From Pseudomonas grimontii (GTDB lineage Bacteria; Pseudomonadota; Gammaproteobacteria; Pseudomonadales; Pseudomonadaceae): DNA of 64,000 nt. Made by a program: the position numbers and the translations under genes. The notes under the pieces are model-generated. The model did not search any database and had not been told where the DNA came from. It saw only the letters and a program-made list of their open reading frames with translations. This document shows positions 44,905 through 53,720 of this stretch, piece after piece (position 1 is the first letter of the stretch; each line of letters opens with the position of its first letter). The stretch is taken from positions 248,001 through 312,000 of the forward strand of contig NZ_VFES01000003.1 of the NCBI RefSeq assembly GCF_007858185.1, read 5' to 3'.

Positions 44905-45644
44905 CGACTGCTCATACAGCCCAGAATTCCTTACTCAAGAGCCGAAGCAGTAGTCTGGATCTGATCAAGTGGCTGGCGATGCTGACCATGGTTATCGATC
45001 ACTTACGCTTGGTGTGGCCGGAGATGAGTAATCTGTTCATTCTGGGGCGGCTGTCTTTTCCGCTGTTCTGTCTCGCCATTGCGGCCAACGTGGCGCGCTC
45101 CAAACCGGGTGAGTGGCTGACTGCTGCGAACGGACGCTACCTCGCCTTGATGCTGTTGTTCGCCGCCATTTCAGAAGTGCCTTATCGCTACATCAGCACC
45201 TCGGGATCATTCAACGTGTTGGTTACCCTGGCGTTAGGGCTGGTGATTGCCTGGGGGTGGCAACATCGCACTTTGTTGAGCGGCGCTATGGCGTTGATGG
45301 CCGCTGCAGTTGCCTACGTGCTGGATGATCCTCTGATGTACGGCTTCTACGGTGCACTTGTTCCAGCGGCTGTCTTAGTAGCAATAAAGAACCCAGGTGT
45401 TCTTTGGCTGCTGCCAGCGGCTCTATGCCTGTTGAGCAATACCCGCAGTAGCATCGTAACCAGGGCGTTGGACTTGGAAATCTATTCAATGCTGGCTTTG
45501 AGCACCGCATTCGCGGCCCCCTTGATCGGACTTTGGCTTCTGCGTCAGACCTTCTCCTTCAAGATCTGGCCGGTCGGGCAATGGGGCTACTGGTTCTATC
45601 CGGGGCACCTTGCCGCTCTGCAAGCCCTACGGCTCCTAGTCTGA
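44901..45644 (+). CDS. TraX-family membrane protein
   Basis: 247 aa from the ATG at 44901, which overlaps the yqaA stop. It is polytopic with LDLIKWLAMLTMVIDHLRL, RLSFPLFCLAIA, SEVPYRY and the C-terminal GYWFYPGHLAALQALR, the TraX pattern. TraX of the F plasmid acetylates pilin; chromosomal and island TraX proteins are probably acyltransferases for other targets. Its coupling with yqaA and rcnA-like genes suggests an accessory role in the nickel/cobalt block, but none is known. Confidence 0.82.
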   Translation: MTTAHTAQNSLLKSRSSSLDLIKWLAMLTMVIDHLRLVWPEMSNLFILGRLSFPLFCLAIAANVARSKPGEWLTAANGRYLALMLLFAAISEVPYRYISTSGSFNVLVTLALGLVIAWGWQHRTLLSGAMALMAAAVAYVLDDPLMYGFYGALVPAAVLVAIKNPGVLWLLPAALCLLSNTRSSIVTRALDLEIYSMLALSTAFAAPLIGLWLLRQTFSFKIWPVGQWGYWFYPGHLAALQALRLLV

Positions 45645-45685
45645 ATGTCCGACAGCTAGCCTTAGCAAATCTTAGGAACTTACAA

Positions 45686-46996
45686 TCATTTGTTGGGCCA
45701 TCGGCGATGTTGATCATCGATCACGTATGGATGTTCGTGATCCGCACCTTCCTGGCCGTCGACGTGCGTGTGATCGCCCGGCAGATTCTCATGGGTGTGC
45801 TTGATAGAGTCTTGGTCATGAGCTGGACGCCAGATCACGATGCTGACCACCAGCGCACTACCTGCCACGACAGCGAGCCCAACAAACGACGCAGTGAGGC
45901 TGATGTTCGCACCCAACCATCCCGCCAATGGGTAGGTAATCAACCAGCAAGCATGGGATAGCGCAAATTGGGCGGCAAACAACGCTGGGCGATCTTCGGC
46001 ATGTGCCGAGCGACGCAACAGTCGACCGCTCGGGGTTTGAGCCAAGGAGTAGCCCACCCCAAGCACCACCCACAGCGGTAGCAGGAAGTTATAGGTGGTT
46101 AGGTTGATGCCAACTGCTAAGCCTGCGACCAATACTCCTCCACCAAACAACATGGCCGTTCGGTCTTTGATATTTTTCAACAGTCGAGGCAAGACCAGGG
46201 CCGCCACCATGGAACCGCCACCAAACGCGGCCAGCGCCAATGCCGTAGAACTCTGCGGCAGAGCGAAGCGCGACTGCACCAGCACCACCGTATTGACGAT
46301 GACCATAGCACTGGCGGCCGCAACCGTAAGATTGAGAGCCAACAGCCCTCGCAAGCGAGGTGTGGCCAGAAATATGCGCATGCCACGGGTGGTTCGTTCG
46401 TAGATGCTGCGTCGTGGTATCTGCTTCGCCTTAGGCAGCAGCACTGTGGCGACTAGGGCCGCTGAGGCAAGGAACCCAATGACCGTGCCGGCGAACAGGC
46501 TATGGAAGCTGATCACCGTCAACAGTGCAGCGGCAAGCATCGGGCTCGCGACACTTTCAAGATCATAGGCCAGACGTGATAGCGACAAGGCACGGGTGTA
46601 GTCGTCTTCATCCACCAGTATGTCTGGAATGGTCGCCTGGAACGTCGGAGTGAACGCTGCCGAAGCGGACTGAAGGACGAAAATCAGCACGTAGATTTGC
46701 CAGACTTCCGTCACAAACGGAAGAGCCAGTGCGACCAGTGCTCGCACCAGATCCAGAGAGACCAGCATTGCCCGGCGGGGTAAACGCTCTGCAAAAGCGG
46801 CTGCGATTGGCGCAACGCCAATGTAGGCCGTCATTTTGATCGCCAACGCCGTACCGAGCACAGCGCCCGCATTGGCACCTGCAAGGTCGAACGCTAATAG
46901 GCCTAATGCAACAGTGGCAAGACCCGTCCCAATGAGCGCAATCACTTGAGCCAAGAAGAGGTGGCGGTAGGTACGGTTGGCTAGGATTTTCAGCAT
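45686..46996 (-). CDS. MFS exporter with His-rich C-terminus (NreB-like)
   Basis: 436 aa from the ATG at 46996 (a TTG at 47008 is the longer alternative). Twelve helices typical of the MFS, starting LANRTYRHLFLAQVIALIGTGL, end in a hydrophilic tail with many histidines (SIKHTHENLPGDHTHVDGQEG then DHEHPYVIDDQHRR). NreB, a nickel exporter of Achromobacter, has the same MFS plus His-tail design. A G-tract operator lies upstream (47091), so nickel/cobalt control by the local RcnR/DmeR-type repressors is likely. Confidence 0.83.
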   Translation of the reverse strand: MLKILANRTYRHLFLAQVIALIGTGLATVALGLLAFDLAGANAGAVLGTALAIKMTAYIGVAPIAAAFAERLPRRAMLVSLDLVRALVALALPFVTEVWQIYVLIFVLQSASAAFTPTFQATIPDILVDEDDYTRALSLSRLAYDLESVASPMLAAALLTVISFHSLFAGTVIGFLASAALVATVLLPKAKQIPRRSIYERTTRGMRIFLATPRLRGLLALNLTVAAASAMVIVNTVVLVQSRFALPQSSTALALAAFGGGSMVAALVLPRLLKNIKDRTAMLFGGGVLVAGLAVGINLTTYNFLLPLWVVLGVGYSLAQTPSGRLLRRSAHAEDRPALFAAQFALSHACWLITYPLAGWLGANISLTASFVGLAVVAGSALVVSIVIWRPAHDQDSIKHTHENLPGDHTHVDGQEGADHEHPYVIDDQHRRWPNK

Positions 46997-47090
46997 GAAA
47001 TATCTCAAATAGCGAAGTGCGTAACCATGTGGTTACCGAACTTTCCACGAAGAGACGCAATCAGCTGGTTTCGTCTCTGTTGATTGCTGC

Positions 47091-47107
47091 ATCCTCCCAG
47101 GGGGGAT
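47091..47107. promoter_or_regulatory. G-tract operator upstream of the NreB-like gene
   Basis: ATCCTCCCAGGGGGGAT differs from the operator at 42955 in only two central bases. It lies 95 bp before the NreB-like ATG on the minus strand. Shared sequence implies a shared repressor. Confidence 0.7.
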
Positions 47108-47340
47108 GTGGTTCGATCCTAAACCATAGACCTAGGCAGCTCAAGAGATAGGCGCTACGCCATCTATCGAATTATTGAAGTGCCGGGCCGCCCATACGGC
47201 TTGTATTGGTACTGCGCGGCGAGGCGACGTGCTGAATGTTTCGAATGCAGCATTCAGATGCTGCAACGCTGCTGGTCGGATGGATTCCCTCCCTGGGTTG
47301 TATGGCCAATTGGAACGTGTGATTATATTGTTCTAATAGG

Positions 47341-47351
47341 TAGGGGGGGTA
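47341..47351. promoter_or_regulatory. G-tract operator overlapping the dmeR start region
   Basis: TAGGGGGGGTA, a seven-G tract with TA flanks, lies directly before the ATG at 47356 and resembles the TACT-G6-AGTA sites of RcnR. It fits autoregulation of dmeRF. The rest of the 240-bp spacer to the left shows no other element. Confidence 0.6.
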
Positions 47352-47355
47352 TGGT

Positions 47356-47631
47356 ATGAGTCACATGAGATCAAGCAAAGACAATCTTCTTAAGCGCGTA
47401 AAGCGAATCGCTGGGCAAGTCCAGGCGATTGAGCGAGCACTCGACTCTGATGATGACTGCTCGAAAACCCTGCTTTTGGTCGCTTCTGCCCGTGGCGCTA
47501 TCAATGGGCTGATGGATGAAATTATCGAAGACCACGCTCGTGAACACGTCGCGAATCCGACACTCAGCAATGACGAAAGAGCGAAAGGTGTCGACGAGCT
47601 GCTCGAAGCCATTCGCCGCTATTCCAAATAG
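47356..47631 (+). CDS. dmeR: DmeR-like metal-sensing repressor (RcnR/CsoR family)
   Basis: 91 aa with the family fold: LLKRVKRIAGQVQAIERALDSDDDCSKTLLLVASARGAINGLMDEIIEDHAREHV. Cys38 and the His residues at the end of helix 2 are the expected metal ligands. The gene lies 11 bp before a DmeF-type CDF exporter, the dmeRF arrangement known for nickel/cobalt control in Rhizobium and Agrobacterium. A G-tract operator sits just before it. Confidence 0.83.
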   Translation: MSHMRSSKDNLLKRVKRIAGQVQAIERALDSDDDCSKTLLLVASARGAINGLMDEIIEDHAREHVANPTLSNDERAKGVDELLEAIRRYSK

Positions 47632-47642
47632 GATTTGCCCAG

Positions 47643-48608
47643 ATGAGTAATTCGTACGCCGAGTATTCCCACGACCATATGTTCCTTGGGAAATCACATG
47701 AAGAAAACGCCAAGCGAACCTTGTGGGTGGTGGCCCTGACCGTCGTAATGATGGTTGCTGAAATCACCGCAGGTTATCTCACTGGCTCAATGGCGTTGCT
47801 TGCCGATGGTTTTCACATGGCAACGCATGCAGGAGCACTCGGCATAGCCGCAGCTGCTTACGCTTACGCTAAAAGACATGCCTCAAGTGCTCGCTACAGT
47901 TTTGGAACTGGCAAGGTGGGAGACTTGGGTGGCTTCGCTTCTGCTCTGATTTTGGGACTGGTTTCCTTGGGAATTGCTGGAGAGTCGCTGTTTCGTCTCT
48001 TTCAACCGACTCAAGTGCAATTCGGGACAGCGACTCTAATCGCGATTGTCGGACTAGCAGTGAATGTGGTGAGCGCGCTTTTGCTGTCTGGCGGTCATGA
48101 TCATCACCATGGGCATGACCACGATCACGATGAATCTCACCATGCGCATGGCCACGACAATAATTTGCGCTCTGCTTACGTTCACGTCATTGCAGATGCA
48201 CTGACATCAGTTCTGGCCATCGCAGCCCTTCTTGCTGGTCGATACCTTGGTTGGGTATGGCTCGACCCTGCAATGGGGATTGTGGGTGCCGTTGTGATTG
48301 CACGCTGGGCTTGGTCGTTGATGCGGGTGACTTCGGGTGTATTGCTCGACCAGACAGATGATCATGTCGCTGAAGAGATTCGTGAACTGGTTGAGCGACC
48401 GGGAGATGCTTCGATCATTGATCTTCATGTCTGGCAGGTTGGGCCGCAAGCCCGCGCCGCGATTGTGAGTGTTCTGGGCAGCCCAGCAGTCAATGCAGAA
48501 AACATACGAGAACGGCTTGCGACGGTTCATGAGATCACTCATCTGACAGTTGAGTACCGCACGAAGTTGGGCGCTGACGCACCCGATCAGATCGCCGTTC
48601 TGGCTTAG
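47643..48608 (+). CDS. dmeF: DmeF-like CDF cobalt/nickel exporter
   Basis: A 321-aa cation diffusion facilitator. It has six helices, a His-rich loop between TM4 and TM5 (GHDHHHGHDHDHDESHHAHGHDN) and metal-site motifs ADGFHMATHAG in TM2 and HVIADALTSV in TM5. The HMATH variant is typical of DmeF, which exports Co and Ni by proton antiport. It starts with MSNSYAEYSHDHMFLG, also a DmeF feature. It is co-transcribed with dmeR. Confidence 0.9.
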   Translation: MSNSYAEYSHDHMFLGKSHEENAKRTLWVVALTVVMMVAEITAGYLTGSMALLADGFHMATHAGALGIAAAAYAYAKRHASSARYSFGTGKVGDLGGFASALILGLVSLGIAGESLFRLFQPTQVQFGTATLIAIVGLAVNVVSALLLSGGHDHHHGHDHDHDESHHAHGHDNNLRSAYVHVIADALTSVLAIAALLAGRYLGWVWLDPAMGIVGAVVIARWAWSLMRVTSGVLLDQTDDHVAEEIRELVERPGDASIIDLHVWQVGPQARAAIVSVLGSPAVNAENIRERLATVHEITHLTVEYRTKLGADAPDQIAVLA

Positions 48609-48651
48609 CAATGAAACCGCAGCACGCATAAGTTCGACGAGGAATTGAACA

Positions 48652-48834
48652 ATGGCAAAGGACATCGAAAATCCCTGTATTTCTGTTTGCCAGCTGAACA
48701 GCGAACTGTGCGTTAGCTGCGGTCGCACCAAGGAAGACATCAGAAAATGGAAACGAATGAAGCGTCCAGAAAAAATGGCCGCTGTACAACGCGCGACCCT
48801 GCGTCTGAAGAGCCTTCAAAAAAAGAACTCTTAA
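48652..48834 (+). CDS. DUF1289 small Cys-motif protein
   Basis: A 60-aa protein with the DUF1289 pattern NPCISVCQLNSELCVSCGRTKEDIRKW; four cysteines could hold a zinc or iron-sulphur site. It begins 43 bp after dmeF on the same strand and is probably co-transcribed. Function unknown; single DUF1289 proteins are common as fusions or neighbours of redox enzymes. Confidence 0.8.
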   Translation: MAKDIENPCISVCQLNSELCVSCGRTKEDIRKWKRMKRPEKMAAVQRATLRLKSLQKKNS

Positions 48835-49153
48835 GCCACCGTCATTTACGTTTTCTACTGTTTCAGCCGAGACAGATGTCCTGATTCGGGAAGGTACGCT
48901 GAGGGTGCAACGCCATCTCCGAACTTAACACTATCGCGATCAACTGCGCAGTGCTTGTCAGCATGCGGAGGATGGGGTCATCTCAAATTCTTATTGAGGA
49001 CTGCGGTTCGGGGTTATCTGATTAGGCACAAGCATGCCTTTACGACGGCTGTTGATCGTCTTTAGCCATGGCTTGAGAATGAAATCGAAGGAGCATGTCC
49101 CGCTGCATGGTCATGAACGCTGACCATGCTGTGACGGGAGGGATGGGGTGGGA
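48835..49153. other. Intergenic stretch between nickel/cobalt and copper blocks
   Basis: 319 bp without a supported gene. A perfect 9-bp inverted repeat GCATGGTCA/TGACCATGC (49105-49129, 7-nt loop) lies 25 bp beyond the copG stop. It has no T-run but may mark the 3' end of the minus-strand copper transcript. Confidence 0.4.
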
Positions 49154-49621
49154 TTAGTTTTGAGGGTACTCAGCAATGACCTGATCTGTGCCAGCTTTGG
49201 TCAGGCCGATTATCTGGTAGGCCTCATGCACTCCGTCGACTTCCATTCCTGGAGAACCAGGTGGCATGCCAGGAGCAGCGATCCCGAGAAGGTCGTCGCG
49301 TTTACTCATCGCAATTATTTGCTCAGCTGGCACGTGGCCTTCAACAAACTTCCCGTTGATCATCGCGGTGTGACAAGACGAGAGTCGTGGAGCGACACCC
49401 AGATCTAGTTTGAGAGCACTCATGTTGGTTTCTTCATGATCGATGACGGTGAAGCCATTGGCCTCAAGATGCTGAATCCATTTTTTGCAACATCCGCAGT
49501 TTGCATCACGATGCACATCGATGGTGAGGGCCTGCGCCGCTTGAGCCGTTGAGCCAATGAACAGCGCGGCGAATGTTGCGATACGCAGAAATCGACTTGA
49601 AAGTCGGAAGCTACCTGTCAT
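49154..49621 (-). CDS. copG: CopG-type DUF411 copper-resistance protein
   Basis: 155 aa with an N-terminal signal peptide (ending in AQA, about residue 28) and the DUF411 core: IDVHRDANCGCCKKWIQHLEANGF, then LGVAPRLSSCHTA and GHVPAEQI. The Cys-Gly-Cys-Cys cluster plus later Cys/His residues bind copper in the periplasm; CopG is proposed to be a periplasmic copper oxidoreductase. It follows copB on the same strand after 162 bp. Confidence 0.88.
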   Translation of the reverse strand: MTGSFRLSSRFLRIATFAALFIGSTAQAAQALTIDVHRDANCGCCKKWIQHLEANGFTVIDHEETNMSALKLDLGVAPRLSSCHTAMINGKFVEGHVPAEQIIAMSKRDDLLGIAAPGMPPGSPGMEVDGVHEAYQIIGLTKAGTDQVIAEYPQN

Positions 49622-49730
49622 GAATATTTCCTTTTCCCTCGGAGACGGCGAGATGTTCCATGAAGCAATAGAACCCCACTCAAGCGTTTATGCCGCTGCA
49701 AAGGTTACATTGAAGGATCTACTTTAGAGT

Positions 49731-49748
49731 CGGGGAGCCAACTCCCCG
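49731..49748 (-). terminator. Hairpin after copB
   Basis: CGGGGAG-CCAA-CTCCCCG forms a strong stem 36 bp beyond the copB stop. It lacks a long T-run on the minus strand. It could separate copAB from copG transcription. Confidence 0.5.
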
Positions 49749-49783
49749 ATCATTTGAATCCGTAGGGCTAGTGCTCAAATCGC

Positions 49784-50752
49784 TCAGAACCACATCCGAA
49801 TACCAGCTACAAATCGGGCCTCGTTTGTTTTTTCCCCTTCATCGCTGGCCAGGTCAGCCGTTTTACCGTATGAGCGATTCCAGCTAACACCAATGTAGGG
49901 TGCGAATTGACGAGTAATTTCGTAGCGCAACCGCAGGCCTAGTTCGGTGTTGGCCAATCCAGATCCTATGCCGCGCTGAGGATCATTTTTCCCGTACAAG
50001 TTTACTTCGGCGGTCGGCTGCAAGATCAGGCGATTGGTCAACAGGATGTCGTAATCGCCTTCAAATCGAGCAGCGGTTTGACCGTTCTCACCAATATAAG
50101 CAGTCGCTTCAGCTTCAAAGTTATAGAGGGCCATGCCCTGAATACCGAGCGCTCCCCAGGTTTGAGGTGACCCGGGTTTGAAATCTTGTCGAATACCGGT
50201 GACGACATCCCACCATGGACCGATGGCGTGTCCCCACAGAGCCTGAAGTTCAGCGTTTTCGGTTACGCCATTTGTACGTTCACCTTCCGAACGCAACCAG
50301 AGGCGGTCGACGTCACCGCCGATCCACCCTTTTGCATCCCAAGCCAGCGCACTGCCGTTGTCAGCGTCTTGGTACTCAAATTTATCCAGGAGGATGAACG
50401 AGTTAATTTTTTTATCGTGCACACCATGGCCTGGTACGTCTGGAAAAGCGGCGGCCCGGTCAGCGTCGGTAAGTACGGGGATCGGGGTTCGGCTTGTGGT
50501 AGTCGCCCCTCCATCCATGCTTTGCATACCGTCCATTTGCCCGTTATCCATGCTCATCTTGCTGTGATCCATCGCGGCATCTTTCGCTTTGGCTGGTTTG
50601 GATTTTTGTGCAGTTGAAGGCTTTGCGTCCGCACTTGATGGCATCGCCATCGACGGATCCATCTCTTCAGCGGCTTGAGCCATAAAAAAGAATGCTGGAC
50701 CGGTGGAGACTGCAAGTGCCATCAGCGTTGGGCGTAAAAACTTACTGGTCAT
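49784..50752 (-). CDS. copB: CopB outer-membrane copper-resistance protein
   Basis: 322 aa from the ATG at 50752, where the signal peptide begins; the frame is open 16 codons upstream. The N-terminal third is Met/His-rich and low complexity ([23 protein letters not shown]). The C-terminal part is the CopB/PcoB beta-barrel ([36 protein letters not shown] and terminal VAGIRMWF with a final Phe). It binds copper and is thought to move it across the outer membrane. It follows the small Met-rich gene by 4 bp. Confidence 0.92.
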   Translation of the reverse strand: MTSKFLRPTLMALAVSTGPAFFFMAQAAEEMDPSMAMPSSADAKPSTAQKSKPAKAKDAAMDHSKMSMDNGQMDGMQSMDGGATTTSRTPIPVLTDADRAAAFPDVPGHGVHDKKINSFILLDKFEYQDADNGSALAWDAKGWIGGDVDRLWLRSEGERTNGVTENAELQALWGHAIGPWWDVVTGIRQDFKPGSPQTWGALGIQGMALYNFEAEATAYIGENGQTAARFEGDYDILLTNRLILQPTAEVNLYGKNDPQRGIGSGLANTELGLRLRYEITRQFAPYIGVSWNRSYGKTADLASDEGEKTNEARFVAGIRMWF

Positions 50753-50756
50753 GATC

Positions 50757-51002
50757 TCAATCTGCCTTTTTGGTTTTTTGGTCATGATCCATCGACTCAT
50801 GGCTCATCTTGCTATGGTCCATTGACCCGTGATCTAGCTTCGAATCGTTTGCCGCTGCTGGCTTGTCCGTTGCTGTAGCAGGAACAGTGGTTGAATGATC
50901 GCTGCCATTTTCCTCTGCCAGCACCGTGGACGAGAGTCCACTCAGCAGGACAGCGGCAAAGAGGCAACCCACGAGGGAATTACGATTTAGGTATGTGCTC
51001 AC
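50757..51002 (-). CDS. Small Met/His-rich periplasmic protein between copA and copB
   Basis: 81 aa: a signal peptide (to about residue 29, VLA) and a mature part with MDHSKM-type repeats ([20 protein letters not shown]). The repeats match those in CopA and CopB, so it is likely a periplasmic Cu(I) buffer or CopA partner. It lies 12 bp after copA and 4 bp before copB, in the same operon. Confidence 0.75.
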   Translation of the reverse strand: MSTYLNRNSLVGCLFAAVLLSGLSSTVLAEENGSDHSTTVPATATDKPAAANDSKLDHGSMDHSKMSHESMDHDQKTKKAD

Positions 51003-51014
51003 AGATCGTCTCCT

Positions 51015-52943
51015 TTACTCATCAACCCGTACTTCACGGAACATGCCCATTTCCATATGGAAAAGCAGATGGCAGTGATATGCCCAGCGGCCTAAGGCAT
51101 CAGCGGTGACTCGATAGCTGCGTTTGGTACCTGGTGGCATATCAATCGTGTGCTTGCGCACCATGAACTTGCCGTTCTCATCCTCGAGGTCACTCCACAT
51201 GCCGTGAAGGTGGATGGGGTGGGTCATCATGGTGTCGTTCACCAAGGTGATGCGCAGACGCTCGCCATACTTCAGGCGCAGCGGTTCGGCGTCAGAGAAT
51301 TTGATGCCGTTGAACGACCACGAAAACTTCTCCATGTGACCGGTCAGGTGAAGCTCGATGGTACGATTTGGCTCGCGGCCGTCAGGATCTTGGAAAGTGC
51401 TTTTCAAGTCGGAGTAAGTGAGCACTCGACGACCATTGTTCCGCAAGCCTATGCCAGGATCGTTCAGCTTTGGCGTTGGACTCATGGCTTGCATGTCAAC
51501 CAAGGGATTGTTGGTTTCAGAGGCTGGGTGAGTCTGCATTTCTCCACCCATACCGCCCATGCCAGCCATCCCTGACATATCGCCACTGCCCATTCCTGCC
51601 ATCTTGCTGTGGTCCATGCCAGCCATGTTGGACATGTCGCCTTTGTCCATGCCAGCCATCTTGCTGTGGTCCATGCCAGCCATGTTAGTCATGTCACCGC
51701 TGTCCATGCCGGTCATCCCGGTCATGTCACCTTGGTTCATCCCTGCCATCTTGCTGTGATCCATGCCGGCCATGTCGCCGCCGCCCATTCCACCCGAGCT
51801 GCCATGGTCCATACCAGCCATACCGCCCATCCCCATGTCATCCATAGTTACTATAGGACGTGGGTCAATCGCAGGTATCGGTGCCTTTAGGCCGTCACGC
51901 ACTGCAAGTGTTCCGCTGGCGTAACCTGTGCGATCCATAGACTGAGCGAAGATGGTGTAAGCCTCATCAGTAGCAGTCTCCACAATAACGTCATATGTTT
52001 CAGCTACCGCAATACGAAACTCGTCGACGCTCACCGGCTTGACATGTTGACCGTCTGCGGCAACCACGGTCATCTTCAACCCAGGAATGCGGACGTCGAA
52101 ATAGCTCATGGCGGAGCCGTTGATAAAGCGCAGACGGAGTTTCTCACCCGGTTTGAAAATACCAGTCCAGTTACCGTTGGGTGCCTGGCCATTCATGAGA
52201 TAGGTATAGGTATCCGCGCTGACATCGCCGAGGTCAGTAGGACTCATGTTCATCTCAGCCCACATCTTTCGATCTGCTACCGTCGAAGACCAACCTTTGC
52301 TGCTGACATCGTCTATGAAGTCTCCGACGGTGCGCTTGTGATGGTTGTAATAGCCCGATTGTTTCTTGAGCTTCGCCATAACGCGACTGGGATCTTCGTC
52401 GGTCCAGTCAGTCAACATCACCACGTAGTCGCGATCGTATTGAAACGGTTCAGGTTCTTTCGAATCGATGACGATTGGACCGTAAACGCCTGCCTGCTCC
52501 TGCAAACCCGAGTGGCTGTGATACCAGTAGGTTCCGTTCTGATGAAGCTTGAATTTGTATTCGTACATGCCATCGGGTGCGATGCCATGGAAGCTCAAGC
52601 CAGGCACACCGTCCATGTTGGCGGGTAGGATGATCCCGTGCCAATGGATTGATGTGTCTTGGTCTAGACGGTTTTTTACACGCAGAGTGACGGTCTCCCC
52701 CTCACGCCAACGCAGCAAAGGTCCGGGCAATGATCCGTTGATGGTCATAGCTGTGCGAGGCGAGCCTGTGATGTTTACAGGGCTTTCACCAATAAACAGA
52801 TCAAATTCGTTACCGGAGAGTACGCTCGGCATACCAGGACTTGTCACCGCCCATACAGGAGTGCGCCAAAGGCCAAGGCCGCCGAGAATGCCACCAGCGG
52901 CCAAGCCTTTCACGAATGTCCGCCTAGAGGTTTTGGAGTGCAT
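51015..52943 (-). CDS. copA: CopA multicopper oxidase
   Basis: 642 aa with a twin-arginine signal (SRRTFVKGLAAGG). Copper-site motifs are HWHG (from His100), YHSHSG (about 141-146), HPIHLHG and HCHLLFHMEMGM near the C-terminus, the full type 1/2/3 set. Between about residues 370 and 480 is a Met-rich insert of tandem MAGMDHSKMAGM-like units that binds Cu(I). The enzyme oxidises Cu(I) in the periplasm. First gene of copA-orf-copB behind a cop box at 53084. Confidence 0.95.
   Translation of the reverse strand: MHSKTSRRTFVKGLAAGGILGGLGLWRTPVWAVTSPGMPSVLSGNEFDLFIGESPVNITGSPRTAMTINGSLPGPLLRWREGETVTLRVKNRLDQDTSIHWHGIILPANMDGVPGLSFHGIAPDGMYEYKFKLHQNGTYWYHSHSGLQEQAGVYGPIVIDSKEPEPFQYDRDYVVMLTDWTDEDPSRVMAKLKKQSGYYNHHKRTVGDFIDDVSSKGWSSTVADRKMWAEMNMSPTDLGDVSADTYTYLMNGQAPNGNWTGIFKPGEKLRLRFINGSAMSYFDVRIPGLKMTVVAADGQHVKPVSVDEFRIAVAETYDVIVETATDEAYTIFAQSMDRTGYASGTLAVRDGLKAPIPAIDPRPIVTMDDMGMGGMAGMDHGSSGGMGGGDMAGMDHSKMAGMNQGDMTGMTGMDSGDMTNMAGMDHSKMAGMDKGDMSNMAGMDHSKMAGMGSGDMSGMAGMGGMGGEMQTHPASETNNPLVDMQAMSPTPKLNDPGIGLRNNGRRVLTYSDLKSTFQDPDGREPNRTIELHLTGHMEKFSWSFNGIKFSDAEPLRLKYGERLRITLVNDTMMTHPIHLHGMWSDLEDENGKFMVRKHTIDMPPGTKRSYRVTADALGRWAYHCHLLFHMEMGMFREVRVDE
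51550..51830 (-). repeat. Tandem repeats encoding the Met-rich region of CopA
   Basis: A run of about eight degenerate 30-36-bp units with the shared core GCCATCTTGCTGTGGTCCAT (plus strand), coding for MDHSKMAGM. Near-identity of neighbouring units means copy number may change by slippage or recombination. Confidence 0.8.
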
Positions 52944-53083
52944 GCCGTTATGTCCAATCAGTCAAAAGGGAAGCCGCGCGAAACAACAAATGAATTGTCT
53001 GGATGAGACTCACTCACCGTTACAAAAGACGAACTCAAACGGTAAGCGAGCTCAGAAGTTGCCACATTTAAACCACCACAGTG

Positions 53084-53099
53084 ATTACATTTCTGTCAG
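53084..53099 (-). promoter_or_regulatory. Cop box (CopR site) upstream of copA
   Basis: On the minus strand CTGACAGAAATGTAAT, 141 bp before the copA ATG. The same 16-mer recurs with at most a few changes at 53457, 57788, 58360 and 60649, each upstream of a copper gene. This is the CopR-type recognition site of pseudomonad cop promoters. Confidence 0.8.
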
Positions 53100-53121
53100 C
53101 TTGTGAGCGTAGCTCAAATAT

Positions 53122-53328
53122 TTAGCAATTTTTGTGGTCCATCGCCCTGGCTTTGCTTTCCGCGACAGGAGGCTGGGCATTTTTCGTTTGGGCTACTTGG
53201 TACGATTCCATCGAGTTACTCCTGGCCGCTTCCATACGTTCGAAAGTGCGGTCACCTCCGCCTTCAGCCATAGCAAAAGAAGATACGGTCAGAGCAGCGA
53301 TGACGAACAAGGTTTTGATAGGGTTCAA
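53122..53328 (-). CDS. PtrA-like small periplasmic protein, start codon disrupted by 10-bp duplication
   Basis: 68 aa if started from TTG at 53328: a signal peptide (KTLFVIAALTVSSFAMA), then AEGGGDRTFERMEAARSNS and a polar tail ending HKNC. The N-terminal AEGGGDR-ERME motif is that of PtrA, a copper-induced small protein of P. aeruginosa. The DNA reads ATGAACCCTATTGAACCCTATC: a tandem TGAACCCTAT duplication separates the ATG at 53338, with its GAGGA ribosome site, from the frame. Translation from that ATG stops after 24 codons. So expression depends on a TTG far from the ribosome site, or is lost. Confidence 0.7.
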   Translation of the reverse strand: MNPIKTLFVIAALTVSSFAMAEGGGDRTFERMEAARSNSMESYQVAQTKNAQPPVAESKARAMDHKNC

Positions 53329-53456
53329 TAGGGTTCATTTGGGTTTCCTCTGATAGATGGTAGCCCCTGAATCCACAACAAAGTTGATGCTCAGGGAAGA
53401 GCTTAAGGCTCAATAAGACTATAAGACTGATTCCCTGTCAGGCAGCTTAGGCCAAT

Positions 53457-53472
53457 ATTACAGTTGTGTCAG
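53457..53472 (-). promoter_or_regulatory. Cop box upstream of the PtrA-like gene
   Basis: Plus-strand ATTACAGTTGTGTCAG, two changes from the copA box, 120-130 bp before the PtrA-like start. The rest of the 53329-53720 spacer (392 bp) shows no gene. Confidence 0.65.
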
Positions 53473-53720
53473 GTTCCGATATTTCTCTTGAGGTGCGATG
53501 TACTTAATCCGTATGGTCTATCCACTGTCGGAGTTCGCTGAAACCAATCTCCTAAAATTTAGCCGTTCGGTGTTCTGTGCTTTCGGTCACTTTCACAGGG
53601 CTTGACGTTTTTTGAATTTGCACCGGAGTTATAAGTCGACTTAGACGCACCACATTCAACACATAAGTGTTTGATATAGGTGAAAATTGGAAATAGTAGC
53701 GTAACGGAAGGTGGCCGCTT

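Noticed and set aside
49105..49129. Perfect 9-bp inverted repeat as a Rho-independent terminator of copG
   Set aside because: No T-run on either strand and stem of moderate GC; kept only as a note in the intergenic entry.
49690..49706. Sixth cop box upstream of copG (GTTACATTGAAGG)
   Set aside because: Only the left half matches the 16-bp consensus; the TGTCAG half is missing.
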